The notes under the pieces are model-generated. The model was not told the DNA's origin. It saw only the letters and a list, made by a program, of their open reading frames with translations, and searched no databases. Source: Streptomyces lacrimifluminis (lineage in GTDB: Bacteria > Actinomycetota > Actinomycetes > Streptomycetales > Streptomycetaceae). From it: a stretch of DNA of 64,000 nucleotides. How positions within the stretch are numbered: the stretch's first letter is position 1; each line of letters opens with the position of its first letter. The translations under genes and the position numbers were made by a program. Location: positions 95,760 to 159,759 of the forward strand of contig NZ_BMMU01000010.1 in NCBI RefSeq assembly GCF_014646095.1. The letters run 5' to 3'. Shown one piece after another: positions 16,843 through 25,042 of this stretch.

Positions 16843-17742
16843 ATGATCGAAGCCCGTCATCTCCGTGTCCTGCGTGCAGTGGCCGCCACCGGCTCCTTCT
16901 CGGCGGCGGGCCGCGAACTGGGCTGCACCCAGCCCGCCGTGAGCCAGCAGATGAAGGCCCTGGAGGCCTCGGTCGGTACGCCGCTGCTCATCCGCAGTGG
17001 GCGCGAGATGCGTCTGACCCAGGCAGGCGAGGCCCTGGTGCGACACGCGGCCGGCATCCTTTCGGGCCTCACGGCAGCGGAGGAGGAGGTCGCAGCGATC
17101 GCCGGACTGCGGGCGGGCCGGGTCCGGCTGGTCTCCTTCCCCAGCGGCAGTTCCACCCTCGTCCCGACGGCCCTCGCCGCCCTGCGCGCCGCCCACCCCG
17201 GCACCCGGGTCTCCCTGGAGGAGGCCGAACCCCCGCAATCCGTCGAACTGTTGCGCGAGGGTGACTGCGACGTGGCCCTCGCCTTCCGGTACGAGGGCGC
17301 GGCCGGCGCCGGTGAGTGGGACGACCTGGTGGTCCGTCCCCTCCTCACCGACCGCCTCGTCGGCCTGGTACCCGAAGGGCACCGGCTGTCCCGCGCCGAG
17401 TCGGTCGCCCTCGGTGAACTCGCCGCCGAGCCGTGGATCGCCGGCTGTCCGCGCTGCCGGGGCCAGCTCGTCGAGGCTTGCGCGAGCGCGGGCTTCACCC
17501 CGCGCATCGACTTCGCGACCGACGACTACCCCGCGGTGATCGGCCTGGTGGGCGCTGGCCTGGGCGTGGCGGTCCTGCCCCAGCTCGCCCTCGACTCCGT
17601 ACGGCCACGGGGCGCGCGCACGGTGACGCTGGAGCCGGCGGTACGGAGGGAGATCGTCGCGCTGACCCTGCCCGACCTGGCGCGGGTGCCGGCGGTGGCG
17701 GCGACGCTGGAGCAGCTGGCGCGGGCGGCGGCGCGAGTCTGA
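16843..17742 (+). CDS. LysR-family transcriptional regulator
   Basis: A 299-aa regulator. The N-terminal winged HTH (LRVLRAVAATGSFSAAGREL, then CTQPAVSQQMKALE) is followed by a LysR substrate-binding domain from about residue 90 (RVRLVSFPSGSSTLVPTAL) to the end. ATG 16843 begins just before the HTH as is usual in this family. It is divergent from the MOSC gene, the classical arrangement for a LysR regulator and its target. The effector is unknown. Confidence 0.9.
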   Translation: MIEARHLRVLRAVAATGSFSAAGRELGCTQPAVSQQMKALEASVGTPLLIRSGREMRLTQAGEALVRHAAGILSGLTAAEEEVAAIAGLRAGRVRLVSFPSGSSTLVPTALAALRAAHPGTRVSLEEAEPPQSVELLREGDCDVALAFRYEGAAGAGEWDDLVVRPLLTDRLVGLVPEGHRLSRAESVALGELAAEPWIAGCPRCRGQLVEACASAGFTPRIDFATDDYPAVIGLVGAGLGVAVLPQLALDSVRPRGARTVTLEPAVRREIVALTLPDLARVPAVAATLEQLARAAARV

Positions 17743-17743
17743 G

Positions 17744-17799
17744 GCGGGCTCTGGTCGAAGGCACGCGCACGCGTGCGCGTGCCTTCGACCAGAGCCCGC
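17744..17799. terminator. 56-bp perfect palindrome between converging lysR and whiD
   Basis: From GCGGGCTCTGG (17744) to CCAGAGCCCGC (17799) the sequence is self-complementary without a mismatch, centred on ACGCGT at 17769-17774. It starts two bases after the lysR stop and ends 31 bases before the whiD stop. A bidirectional terminator is the simplest reading; 28-bp arms with no true loop are unusually long. Confidence 0.85.
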
Positions 17800-17829
17800 G
17801 CTTCGCCTGGTCTATGAGGAAACGTTCCT

Positions 17830-18159
17830 TCAGGTGTTCGAGCGAAGGTCCCCGCCACCGGCCGACGCCGACACCAGCCGGTTGCGCGCCCGCCCCATCA
17901 GCTCTTCACGTTCGTCCTCGGTCAACCCGCCCCACACGCCGTAGGGTTCCCGCACCGCCAGCGCGTGCGCCGCGCACTGCGCGCGGACCGGGCATCTCAT
18001 GCAGACCTCCTTGGCCGAGTTCTCGCGAGCGCTCCGTGCCGCACCGCGCTCCCCTTCCGGGTGGAAGAAGAGCGAGCTGTCGACCCCGCGGCAGGCCGCG
18101 AGGAGCTGCCAGTCCCAGAGGTCCGCGTTCGGACCGGGAAGGCGGGAGAAATCTGCCAT
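17830..18159 (-). CDS. whiD: WhiB-like iron-sulfur regulator WhiD
   Basis: A 109-aa Wbl protein. Wbl proteins bind a [4Fe-4S] cluster and act with the principal sigma factor; WhiD is needed for late sporulation and spore septum and wall maturation in S. coelicolor. The four cluster Cys are visible in LLAACRG (about 23) and VCMRCPVRAQC (about 53, 56, 62), followed by the Wbl turn GVWGGLTEDERE and a basic RARNR helix. Placement next to bldM matches the known SCO4767-SCO4768 pair, which underlies the gene name. It converges with lysR on the 56-bp palindrome. Confidence 0.95.
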   Translation of the reverse strand: MADFSRLPGPNADLWDWQLLAACRGVDSSLFFHPEGERGAARSARENSAKEVCMRCPVRAQCAAHALAVREPYGVWGGLTEDEREELMGRARNRLVSASAGGGDLRSNT

Positions 18160-18562
18160 TGCGTGTCCCCTTGTTGCCGTTCTGGGCTGAGTCAGTGCCC
18201 CTGACCGTACAACTACGATCTAAGGAGATGAAAATATGACTCATTGCGAATCTAGCCTCAGACACCAATAAAAGGGAAGAAAAACGTCTAAATGGGGCAT
18301 AGGTTGTGTTGAAAGGTTGAGGGTCTGTTGTGCATGTCTGCACCGTGTGCGCGCCCTCACGTAGAGTGCCGAAGACGACACACGGCCCCGTAACTCTTTC
18401 GAGTGACCGTCGTTGAATGTGCGGAGGCGGTTGGAGGAACAAGCGCTCGGACGGGCGGCAGTACCCACTGCCGGAAAAATCGGTCGGGCGTCAACCGCAC
18501 AGGTGACGATTTGTACCAGCCTGGAGGCTCAAGGTGACGCGCATCAGCTGCGGAGGGCGGCC
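18160..18562. promoter_or_regulatory. whiD-bldM divergent control region
   Basis: A 403-bp non-coding gap whose middle (about 18220-18310) is notably AT-rich for this genome. It must hold the minus-strand whiD promoter(s) and plus-strand bldM promoters. One bldM promoter is recognisable (18389-18416). A plus-strand AAGGAG (18222-18227) lies eight bases before an 11-codon ORF (ATG 18236 to TAA 18271), which may be coincidental. The bldM leader after the promoter is about 140 nt. Confidence 0.8.
18389..18416 (+). promoter_or_regulatory. bldM promoter, sigma-BldN type
   Basis: CGTAAC (18389-18394), 16 bases, CGTTGA (18411-18416): an exact match to the sigma-BldN recognition pattern, and bldM p1 is an established sigma-BldN target. 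It predicts a start near 18425 and a 5' leader of about 140 nt. Confidence 0.92.
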
Positions 18563-19174
18563 ATGACATCCGTCCTCGTCTGCGACGACTCCCCGCTTGC
18601 CCGAGAGGCGCTCCGCCGCGCGGTCGCGACCGTGCCCGGTGTCGAGCGCGTGACCACGGCGGCCAACGGCGAGGAAGTCCTCCGCCGCTGGGGTGCCGAC
18701 CGTTCGGACCTGATTCTGATGGACGTACGCATGCCCGGCCTGGGCGGCGTCGAGACGGTCCGGCGGCTGCTGTCCGCCGACCCCGGAGCACGCATCATCA
18801 TGCTCACCGTCGCCGAGGACCTGGACGGTGTGGCACTTGCTGTCGCCGCCGGTGCCCGCGGCTATCTGCACAAGGACGCGTCGCGCGCCGAACTGCGGGC
18901 CACGGTGACGCAGGCACTGGCCGACCCGACCTGGCGGCTCGCACCGCGCCGGCTCCGCTCGGCCGAGATGGGCGCAGCGCCCACGCTCACCGCGCGCGAG
19001 ATCCAGGTCCTGGAAGGCATGAGCCACGGCCGGTCGAACGCGGAGATCGGACGCGAACTGTTCCTCTCCGAGGACACGGTGAAGACGCACGCCAGGCGCC
19101 TGTTCAAGAAGCTCGGCGCCTCGGACCGCGCGCACGCGGTGGCGCTCGGTTTCCGGTGGGGTCTGGTCCGTTAA
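18563..19174 (+). CDS. bldM: Orphan response regulator BldM
   Basis: A 203-aa atypical response regulator required for aerial hyphae and sporulation; it activates early genes as a homodimer and late genes with WhiI. The receiver domain has VCDDSPLAREAL, the phosphoacceptor-equivalent Asp in LILMDVRMPG (about 54), and MLTVAED. The LuxR-type HTH follows (LTAREIQVLEGMSHGRSNAE, about residues 140-200). No histidine kinase is adjacent. Start ATG 18563 begins directly at the receiver; earlier in-frame codons would lie in the leader. Upstream is a sigma-BldN promoter, and whiD diverges. Confidence 0.96.
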   Translation: MTSVLVCDDSPLAREALRRAVATVPGVERVTTAANGEEVLRRWGADRSDLILMDVRMPGLGGVETVRRLLSADPGARIIMLTVAEDLDGVALAVAAGARGYLHKDASRAELRATVTQALADPTWRLAPRRLRSAEMGAAPTLTAREIQVLEGMSHGRSNAEIGRELFLSEDTVKTHARRLFKKLGASDRAHAVALGFRWGLVR

Positions 19175-19340
19175 GTGGACCTCGCCGGGCGTGAAAAAGT
19201 CCCCGCCTGCCGCACGGTGGGCGGGGGTCGCCAAACGGCCCGCCGGGTACCCGCTGCTCGTTTCGCCGCGGATGCCGCATCCTTGAGGTGTGGAGTTCCT
19301 CGGGGACGAGTCGATCGAGCGGAAGGGGAGGGCGCAGGAG

Positions 19341-20018
19341 ATGAGTTCCGGCGCACCTGCTCATAACGCTTCGGTGCACAACAACGGACGCGGTGCCACG
19401 GAGAGAGCGACGCCAAGGCACCATGGTCCGATGCGTGACGACGAGGCGGCTTATGCCCATGGGGTGATTGGTGCGCTCGTCCACCGCGCCGTCGACGGGG
19501 ACGAGCAGGCCACGCACGACCTGCTCGCCCATGTCCACCCCCTCGCGCTGCGCTACTGCCGCACCCGGCTGTCCCGACTGCCGGGCGACGCGCGGCACTT
19601 CGTGGAGGACCTGGCGCAGGAGGTCTGCGTCGCCGTACTCCTCGCCCTGCCGCGCTACCGCGACACCGGACGCCCGTTCGAGGCGTTCGTCTTCGCGATC
19701 GCCGCGCACAAGGTCGCCGACCTGCAGCGCGCCGCGATGCGCCACCCGGGTTCGACTGCGGTCCCCTCGGACGAGATGCCGGAACGCCCTGACGACTCCC
19801 TGGGCCCGGAGGAACGCGCCCTCCTCAGCAGCGACGCCGAATGGGCCAAGAAACTCATGGCCAACCTCCCCGAGAACCAGCGCGAACTGCTCCTGCTGCG
19901 CATCGCGGTGGGCCTCACGGCGGAGGAGACGGGCCAGATGTTGGGAATGTCACCCGGCGCGGTGCGCGTGGCCCAGCATCGCGCGCTGAGTCGGCTCCGG
20001 GCGCTGGCGGAGCAGTAA
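19341..20018 (+). CDS. ECF sigma factor, ShbA-like
   Basis: An RNA polymerase sigma-70 family protein of 225 aa. Sigma2 (FVEDLAQEVCVAVLLALPRY, then PFEAFVFAIAAHKVADLQR) and sigma4 (LPENQRELLLLRIAVGLTAE, then MSPGAVRVAQHRALSRLR) are clear. Position after bldM and sequence recall the ortholog of ShbA, the ECF sigma that drives hrdB transcription in Streptomyces; this naming is from memory. ATG 19341 has GGGAGG at 19326-19331. ATG 19431 (MRDDEAAYAHG) is the main alternative and begins where family conservation starts, so the first 30 residues may not be translated. Confidence 0.85.
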   Translation: MSSGAPAHNASVHNNGRGATERATPRHHGPMRDDEAAYAHGVIGALVHRAVDGDEQATHDLLAHVHPLALRYCRTRLSRLPGDARHFVEDLAQEVCVAVLLALPRYRDTGRPFEAFVFAIAAHKVADLQRAAMRHPGSTAVPSDEMPERPDDSLGPEERALLSSDAEWAKKLMANLPENQRELLLLRIAVGLTAEETGQMLGMSPGAVRVAQHRALSRLRALAEQ

Positions 20019-20201
20019 GGGCCGCAGTCACGGACCCGCTTTTCCCGGCCCGGTGTGAACGGTCGGCGCACCGACTCCGTACGAACAGGCGACTCCGTAC
20101 GAACATACGAAGCCCCGAGGCAGCTCGCACCGTGGAATTCGGGACCCGTGCTTCCCGTTAGCATGGACATCCGCACCGATCAAGGCTTTGGAGAAGGTGT
20201 C

Positions 20202-21704
20202 ATGACTGCGAACGTCGACGGAGTGCCCGCCAAATTCGCGACACTCGGGCTGACCTACGACGACGTGCTGCTGCTGCCGGGCGCATCCGAAGTGCTGCCC
20301 AACGCGGTCGACACCTCGTCCCTCATCTCCCGCAACGTCCGCGTCAACATCCCGCTGCTCTCCGCGGCGATGGACAAGGTCACCGAGTCGCGCATGGCGA
20401 TCGCCATGGCCCGCCAGGGCGGTGTGGGCGTGCTGCACCGCAATCTCTCCATCGAGGACCAGGTCAACCAGGTCGACCTCGTGAAGCGCTCCGAGTCCGG
20501 CATGGTCACCGACCCGATCACGGTGAACCCGGACGCGACGCTGGGCGAGGCCGACGCGCTGTGCGCCAAGTTCCGTATCAGCGGCGTCCCCGTGACGGAC
20601 GGAAACGGCAAGCTGCTCGGCATCGTCACCAACCGCGACATGGCCTTCGAGACCGACCGTTCGCGTCAGGTCCGCGAGGTCATGACGCCGATGCCGCTGG
20701 TCACGGGCAAGGTCGGTATCTCCGGGACCGAGGCCATGGAGCTGCTGCGCCGCCACAAGATCGAGAAGCTTCCCCTGGTCGACGACTCCGGTCTCCTCAA
20801 GGGCCTCATCACGGTCAAGGACTTCGTGAAGGCCGAGAAGTACCCGAGTGCCGCCAAGGACGCCGAGGGACGGCTGCTCGTCGGTGCGGCCGTCGGCGCC
20901 AGTCCCGAGGCCCTGGAGCGCGCCCAGGCACTCGCCGAGGCGGGCGTGGACTTCCTGGTCGTCGACACCTCGCACGGGCACAACAGCAACGCCCTGAGCT
21001 GGATGTCCAAGATCAAGGCCAGCGTCCACGTCGACGTGATCGGCGGCAACGTGGCCACGCGTGACGGCGCCCAGGCCCTGATCGACGCGGGCGTCGACGG
21101 CATCAAGGTGGGCGTCGGCCCCGGCTCCATCTGCACCACCCGCGTCGTCGCCGGCATCGGCGTACCGCAGGTGACGGCCATCTATGAGGCCGCCCTCGCG
21201 GCCCGCGTCGCCGGTATCCCGGTGATCGGAGACGGGGGCCTGCAGTACTCCGGCGACATCGGCAAGGCGCTGGCCGCCGGCGCCGACTCCGTGATGCTGG
21301 GCAGTCTGCTGGCGGGCTGCGAGGAGTCGCCGGGCGAGCTGCAGTTCATCAACGGCAAGCAGTTCAAGTCGTACCGCGGTATGGGTTCGCTGGGCGCCAT
21401 GCAGTCGCGCGGCCAGGCGAAGTCGTACTCCAAGGACCGCTACTTCCAGGCCGACGTCGGCGCCGACGACAAGCTCGTCCCCGAGGGCATCGAGGGCCAG
21501 GTGCCCTACCGCGGTCCGCTGGCCAACGTGCTGCACCAGCTCGTCGGCGGTCTGCGCCAGACGATGGGGTACGTCGGGGCGGCCACCGTCGGTGAGATGG
21601 AGACCAAGGGCCGTTTCGTCCGCATCACGTCCGCGGGTCTCAAGGAGAGCCACCCGCACGACATCCAGATGACGGTCGAGGCGCCCAACTACAGCCGTAA
21701 GTAG
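20202..21704 (+). CDS. guaB: Inosine-5'-monophosphate dehydrogenase
   Basis: IMPDH (500 aa) converts IMP to XMP with NAD+, the first committed step of GMP synthesis. The barrel starts at LTYDDVLLLPG. Two CBS domains are inserted at about residues 100-220 (PITVNPDATLGEADALC..., TEAMELLRRHKIEKLPLVDD). The catalytic loop has GPGSICTTRVV with the active-site Cys, and the flap region contains YRGMGSLGAM and YFQAD. ATG 20202 follows GGAGAAGG. GMP synthase (guaA) lies further along at 47904. Confidence 0.97.
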   Translation: MTANVDGVPAKFATLGLTYDDVLLLPGASEVLPNAVDTSSLISRNVRVNIPLLSAAMDKVTESRMAIAMARQGGVGVLHRNLSIEDQVNQVDLVKRSESGMVTDPITVNPDATLGEADALCAKFRISGVPVTDGNGKLLGIVTNRDMAFETDRSRQVREVMTPMPLVTGKVGISGTEAMELLRRHKIEKLPLVDDSGLLKGLITVKDFVKAEKYPSAAKDAEGRLLVGAAVGASPEALERAQALAEAGVDFLVVDTSHGHNSNALSWMSKIKASVHVDVIGGNVATRDGAQALIDAGVDGIKVGVGPGSICTTRVVAGIGVPQVTAIYEAALAARVAGIPVIGDGGLQYSGDIGKALAAGADSVMLGSLLAGCEESPGELQFINGKQFKSYRGMGSLGAMQSRGQAKSYSKDRYFQADVGADDKLVPEGIEGQVPYRGPLANVLHQLVGGLRQTMGYVGAATVGEMETKGRFVRITSAGLKESHPHDIQMTVEAPNYSRK

Positions 21705-21731
21705 GCGCGAGCGGTAGCCGGACGCGCGAGG

Positions 21732-21760
21732 GGCGGTCCCGGAGGTACTCCGGGACCGCC
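21732..21760 (+). terminator. guaB terminator
   Basis: Exact 13-base arms GGCGGTCCCGGAG / CTCCGGGACCGCC around GTA, 27 bases after the guaB stop, followed by TTCGTC. Confidence 0.88.
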
Positions 21761-21820
21761 TTCGTCGTGCCCGTCGGGGATACTGGGAGGCGCAGAACCA
21801 AGGATGGAAAGGCCACACAC

Positions 21821-22945
21821 GTGACTGAGATCGAGATCGGGCGCGGCAAGCGCGGCCGTAGGGCGTACGCCTTCGACGACATCGCCGTCGTCCCGAGCCG
21901 TCGTACGCGCGACCCGAAGGAGGTCTCGATCGCCTGGCAGATCGACGCCTACCGCTTCGAGCTGCCCTTCCTGGCGGCTCCCATGGACTCAATCGTCTCC
22001 CCGGCCACCGCGATCCGCATCGGCGAGCTGGGCGGCCTCGGCGTCCTGAACCTGGAAGGCCTCTGGACGAGGTACGAGGACCCGCAGCCGCTGCTCGACG
22101 AGATCGCAGAGCTGGACGTGGACAACGCGACCCGTCGCCTCCAGGAGATCTACGCGGCGCCCATCAGGGAGGAGCTGATCGGCGCGCGCATCAAGGAGGT
22201 GCGCGACTCGGGTGTGGTCACCGCCGCCGCGCTCTCCCCGCAGCGCACGGCCCAGTTCTCCAAGGCCGTCGTCGACGCGGGTGTGGACATCTTCGTCATC
22301 CGCGGTACGACGGTCTCCGCGGAGCACGTCTCCAGTGCCGCCGAACCGCTGAACCTGAAGCAGTTCATCTACGAGCTGGACGTCCCGGTGATCGTCGGCG
22401 GCTGCGCCACGTACACCGCCGCCCTGCACCTGATGCGTACCGGCGCGGCCGGCGTGCTCGTCGGCTTCGGTGGCGGCGCCGCGCACACCACGCGCAACGT
22501 GCTGGGCATCCGGGTCCCGATGGCCACCTCGGTCGCCGATGTGGCCGCCGCCCGCCGCGACTACATGGACGAGTCCGGCGGCCGGTACGTGCACGTGATC
22601 GCCGACGGCGGCGTCGGCTGGTCCGGCGACCTCCCCAAGGCGATCGCCTGCGGCGCCGACGCCGTGATGATGGGCTCCCCGCTGGCCCGCGCCACGGACG
22701 CGCCCGGCAAGGGCCACCACTGGGGCATGGAGGCGGTGAACGAGGAGCTGCCGCGCGGCAAGAAGGTCGACCTCGGCACGGTCGGCACGATGGAGGAGGT
22801 CCTCCTGGGCCCCTCGCACATTCCCGACGGCTCGATGAACTTCTTCGGCGCCCTGCGCCGCGCCATGGCCACCACCGGCTACAGCGACCTCAAGGAGTTC
22901 CAGCGCATCGAGGTGACGGTGGCGGACTCGACGCACATGCGGTGA
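21821..22945 (+). CDS. GuaB3-family IMP dehydrogenase-like protein
   Basis: A 374-aa IMPDH/GMP-reductase family barrel without CBS domains. It starts at a GTG (21821) before IEIGRGKRGRRAYAFDDIAV. Phosphate-binding segments such as GAAGVLVGFGGGAAHTT and VIADGGVGWSGDLPKAIACGAD are clear. In the catalytic loop the usual GxxSxCTT is replaced by GGAAHTTRNV, so the active-site Cys of IMPDH is absent. GuaB3 proteins accompany guaB in actinobacteria and cyanobacteria; GMP reductase activity has been reported for a cyanobacterial member, but the function here is unproven. Confidence 0.85.
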   Translation: MTEIEIGRGKRGRRAYAFDDIAVVPSRRTRDPKEVSIAWQIDAYRFELPFLAAPMDSIVSPATAIRIGELGGLGVLNLEGLWTRYEDPQPLLDEIAELDVDNATRRLQEIYAAPIREELIGARIKEVRDSGVVTAAALSPQRTAQFSKAVVDAGVDIFVIRGTTVSAEHVSSAAEPLNLKQFIYELDVPVIVGGCATYTAALHLMRTGAAGVLVGFGGGAAHTTRNVLGIRVPMATSVADVAAARRDYMDESGGRYVHVIADGGVGWSGDLPKAIACGADAVMMGSPLARATDAPGKGHHWGMEAVNEELPRGKKVDLGTVGTMEEVLLGPSHIPDGSMNFFGALRRAMATTGYSDLKEFQRIEVTVADSTHMR

Positions 22946-23005
22946 GCTTGAGGTGACGCTGTGCTCGGCTTGCGTGGCGTCAGCGGCCTGGACGGTCTGA
23001 AACGA

Positions 23006-23047
23006 CGAAGGGGCCCGGTTACCCGTAGGGGTGGCCGGGCCCCTTCG
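23006..23047 (+). terminator. Terminator after GuaB3-like gene
   Basis: Arms CGAAGGGGCCCGG and CCGGGCCCCTTCG are exact complements around a 16-base loop, 60 bases after the stop codon. Confidence 0.85.
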
Positions 23048-23139
23048 CGTGTCCAAGTGGGCCTGGTGGGGCGTGTTTTGCGGGAGGGGGGCGCACGGTT
23101 GCTTTCGGGGCGAATGCGGGCTGGCCAAGGGCGGCGAGG

Positions 23140-23470
23140 CCGCTAGCGTGTGCGCGGCGCCCCCGGTTTCTCTGGAGCGCCCCCTGCCAGGGACATGGTT
23201 CCGGACCCCCGCCCGTCGGGGCCCGGCCCGAGTTCCAGCAAACCGCCTACCGGGTCTATGGGCGGCATCGCGGAAGGGGGCGCCCATGGGTCGCTACCGC
23301 AAGCCCACCCGCTGGGACCGGATCCGTCTTAGGGCGGTCAAGTTCCGGAGGAGGTGCCTCTTGTGGACCTACGGAAAGTGGGCGGCCACCCCCAAGAGAA
23401 CTAGGGGTGGACACTCCGTTCACTTTTCAGGAGCCCGCCGCAGTTCCCGCTGCGGTGGGCTCCACCTTTT
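23140..23470 (+). other. Candidate small RNA or leader unit with micro-ORFs
   Basis: The 594-bp gap between the GuaB3-like gene and the converging dehydrogenase gene holds more than the terminator at 23006-23047. A TAGCGT at 23144-23149 could be a -10 element. ATG 23286 follows GGAAGGGGG and opens a very basic frame (MGRYRKPTRWDRIRLR...). GTG 23363, eight bases after GGAGGAGG (23347-23354), encodes 13 codons to TAG 23404. A canonical U-tract terminator follows at 23430-23463. This looks like an independent short transcript or attenuated leader. No known RNA family was recognised. Confidence 0.4.
23430..23463 (+). terminator. Intrinsic terminator with T-run
   Basis: GGAGCCCGCCGCAG pairs with CTGCGGTGGGCTCC (one G-T pair) around TTCCCG, followed by ACCTTTTTCG. 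A real T-tract is uncommon in this genome and makes this a strong terminator. The nearest annotated plus-strand gene already has its own terminator 400 bp upstream. Confidence 0.85.
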
Positions 23471-23539
23471 TCGTAGGGTATCGGCGCGGCGCGCTGTGTG
23501 CCACCGGCTCCGGAGGCGCAGCCACCCGCATGCGCCCCC

Positions 23540-24748
23540 TCACAACCGATGCGCCGCCCCCGTAGGCGTGGCCCCTCGGGTGTCCAACAGCAGCTGGGCC
23601 TTCACCGACAGGCCCTGGAGGTCGTACGTGCGGTGCTGCTGGAGGAGGATCGTCAGGTCGGCGTCGGCTGCCGCCTCGTAGAGGGAGTCCGCGCGCGGGA
23701 GGGGGCGGTCCAGGACGCTCCAGGACGGGACGTGGGGGTCGTGGTAGCTGACGGAGGCGCCCAGTTCCATCAGGCGGATCGCGATCTCCTGGGCGGGGGA
23801 GCCCTGCTGGTCGGCCAGGTCGGGCTTGTAGGTGACGCCCAGGAGCAGTACGCGGGCGCCCCGGGCCGACTTGCCGTGCTCGTTCAGGAGCGTGGCCGCG
23901 CGCTGGATGACGTACTGGGGCATGTGGTTGTTGACCTGTTGGGCGAGTTCCACCATGCGGAGGGTGCGGCCGGTGTGGCCCCGCAGGTCCTGGGGGGTGG
24001 CGTGGCCGCCGACGCCCGGGCCGGGGCGGAACGTCTGGAAGCCGAACGGCTTGGTCTCCGCGCAGCGGATGACGTCCCACAGGTCGACGCCGAGGTCGTG
24101 GCAGAGGACGGCCATCTCGTTGACGAGGGCGATGTTGACGTGCCGGAAGTTGGTCTCCAGGAGCTGCACCGTCTCCGCTTCCCTGGGTCCACGCGCGCGT
24201 ACCACCTTGTCGGTGAGCCGGCCGTAGAAGGCGGCGGCCGATTCGGTGCAGGCGGGGGTGAGGCCGCCGATGACCTTGGGGGTGTTGGCGGGGGTGAAGT
24301 CGCGGTTGCCGGGGTCGACGCGGCTGGGGGAGTAGGCGAGGTGGAAGTCGCGGCCCGCCCGTAGTCCGGAGCCCTCTTCGAGCAGGGGGCGCAGGAACTC
24401 CTCCGTTGTGCCCGGCCGCACCGGCGACTCCAGGATCACCGTGGTGTGCGGGCGCAGACGGGCGGCGAGGGTGCGGGCGGCGGTCTCCACCTGGCTCAGG
24501 TCCAGGGTTCCGTCGGGGCCGCGCGGGGTGGGGGCGCAGATGACGGCGGTGCGTACGCGGCCGAGTTCGGCGGGGCCGGCGGCCGTCCGGAAGCCTCCGG
24601 AGAGCATCCGGCGCAGTTCGGCGGCCGTCAGGGAACCGGCCTCCGGGCCGGTCTTGTACCCGAGGGTGGGGATGCCGGCGGCGACGGCGGCCTGGGCCAG
24701 CGGCAGGCCGAGATGTCCGAGTCCGATGACGGCGAGATCTGCGGGCAT
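23540..24748 (-). CDS. UDP-glucose/GDP-mannose dehydrogenase family protein lacking catalytic Cys
   Basis: A 402-aa member of the nucleotide-sugar C6 dehydrogenase family (WecC-like). It has the N-terminal NAD fold GLGHLGLPLAQAA, SPSRVDPGNRDF, the central LLETNFRHVNIALVNEMA and the C-terminal ARVLLLGVTYKPDL. The catalytic motif is normally GPGVGGHC; here it reads RPGPGVGGHATPQDL, so Ala replaces the nucleophilic Cys. Oxidation to a uronic acid would then be impaired, and the protein may have another role. ATG 24748 starts at MPADLAVIGLG. It stands alone with no glycosyltransferase partner. Confidence 0.85.
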   Translation of the reverse strand: MPADLAVIGLGHLGLPLAQAAVAAGIPTLGYKTGPEAGSLTAAELRRMLSGGFRTAAGPAELGRVRTAVICAPTPRGPDGTLDLSQVETAARTLAARLRPHTTVILESPVRPGTTEEFLRPLLEEGSGLRAGRDFHLAYSPSRVDPGNRDFTPANTPKVIGGLTPACTESAAAFYGRLTDKVVRARGPREAETVQLLETNFRHVNIALVNEMAVLCHDLGVDLWDVIRCAETKPFGFQTFRPGPGVGGHATPQDLRGHTGRTLRMVELAQQVNNHMPQYVIQRAATLLNEHGKSARGARVLLLGVTYKPDLADQQGSPAQEIAIRLMELGASVSYHDPHVPSWSVLDRPLPRADSLYEAAADADLTILLQQHRTYDLQGLSVKAQLLLDTRGATPTGAAHRL

Positions 24749-24798
24749 GCGTGGGCCGTCCTTCCCAGTAGCCGAAGCGGGACAGGTGCGCAAGCCCT

Positions 24799-24903
24799 GT
24801 GGACAGAACGAGCGAGCGCAATGTCAGACTAGGAGTAAATATGACCGATATGCGTGATTGGGTGGGCGAGTTTCCACAGGTGTTTCTGTGGGGGTTGTCC
24901 ACA
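24799..24903. promoter_or_regulatory. DnaA-box-like sequences before glpD
   Basis: TTGTCCACA (24895-24903) equals the Streptomyces DnaA-box consensus, and TGTGGACAG (24799-24807) is a one-mismatch box on the other strand. A small dyad, CCACAG-N6-CTGTGG, is at 24874-24891. Two boxes are far too few for an origin; they could allow DnaA-linked regulation or be chance. Confidence 0.3.
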
Positions 24904-25042
24904 GGCTGAGGGCGGGTGGTGGCCGAAGTCGGGCAACCCGGTCAGAATTCGGGCAGGGGATTCGGGCAGGCGCAACCGTACGGCGGAACACAGTGAGCCG
25001 GTCGTGCGGAAGTGGCCGGCGGGACAGACAGCGGAGGCAGCG

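Noticed and set aside
24799..24903. Replication origin
   Set aside because: Only two DnaA-box-like sites and no dnaA, dnaN or AT-rich unwinding region; glpD promoter region is a better reading.
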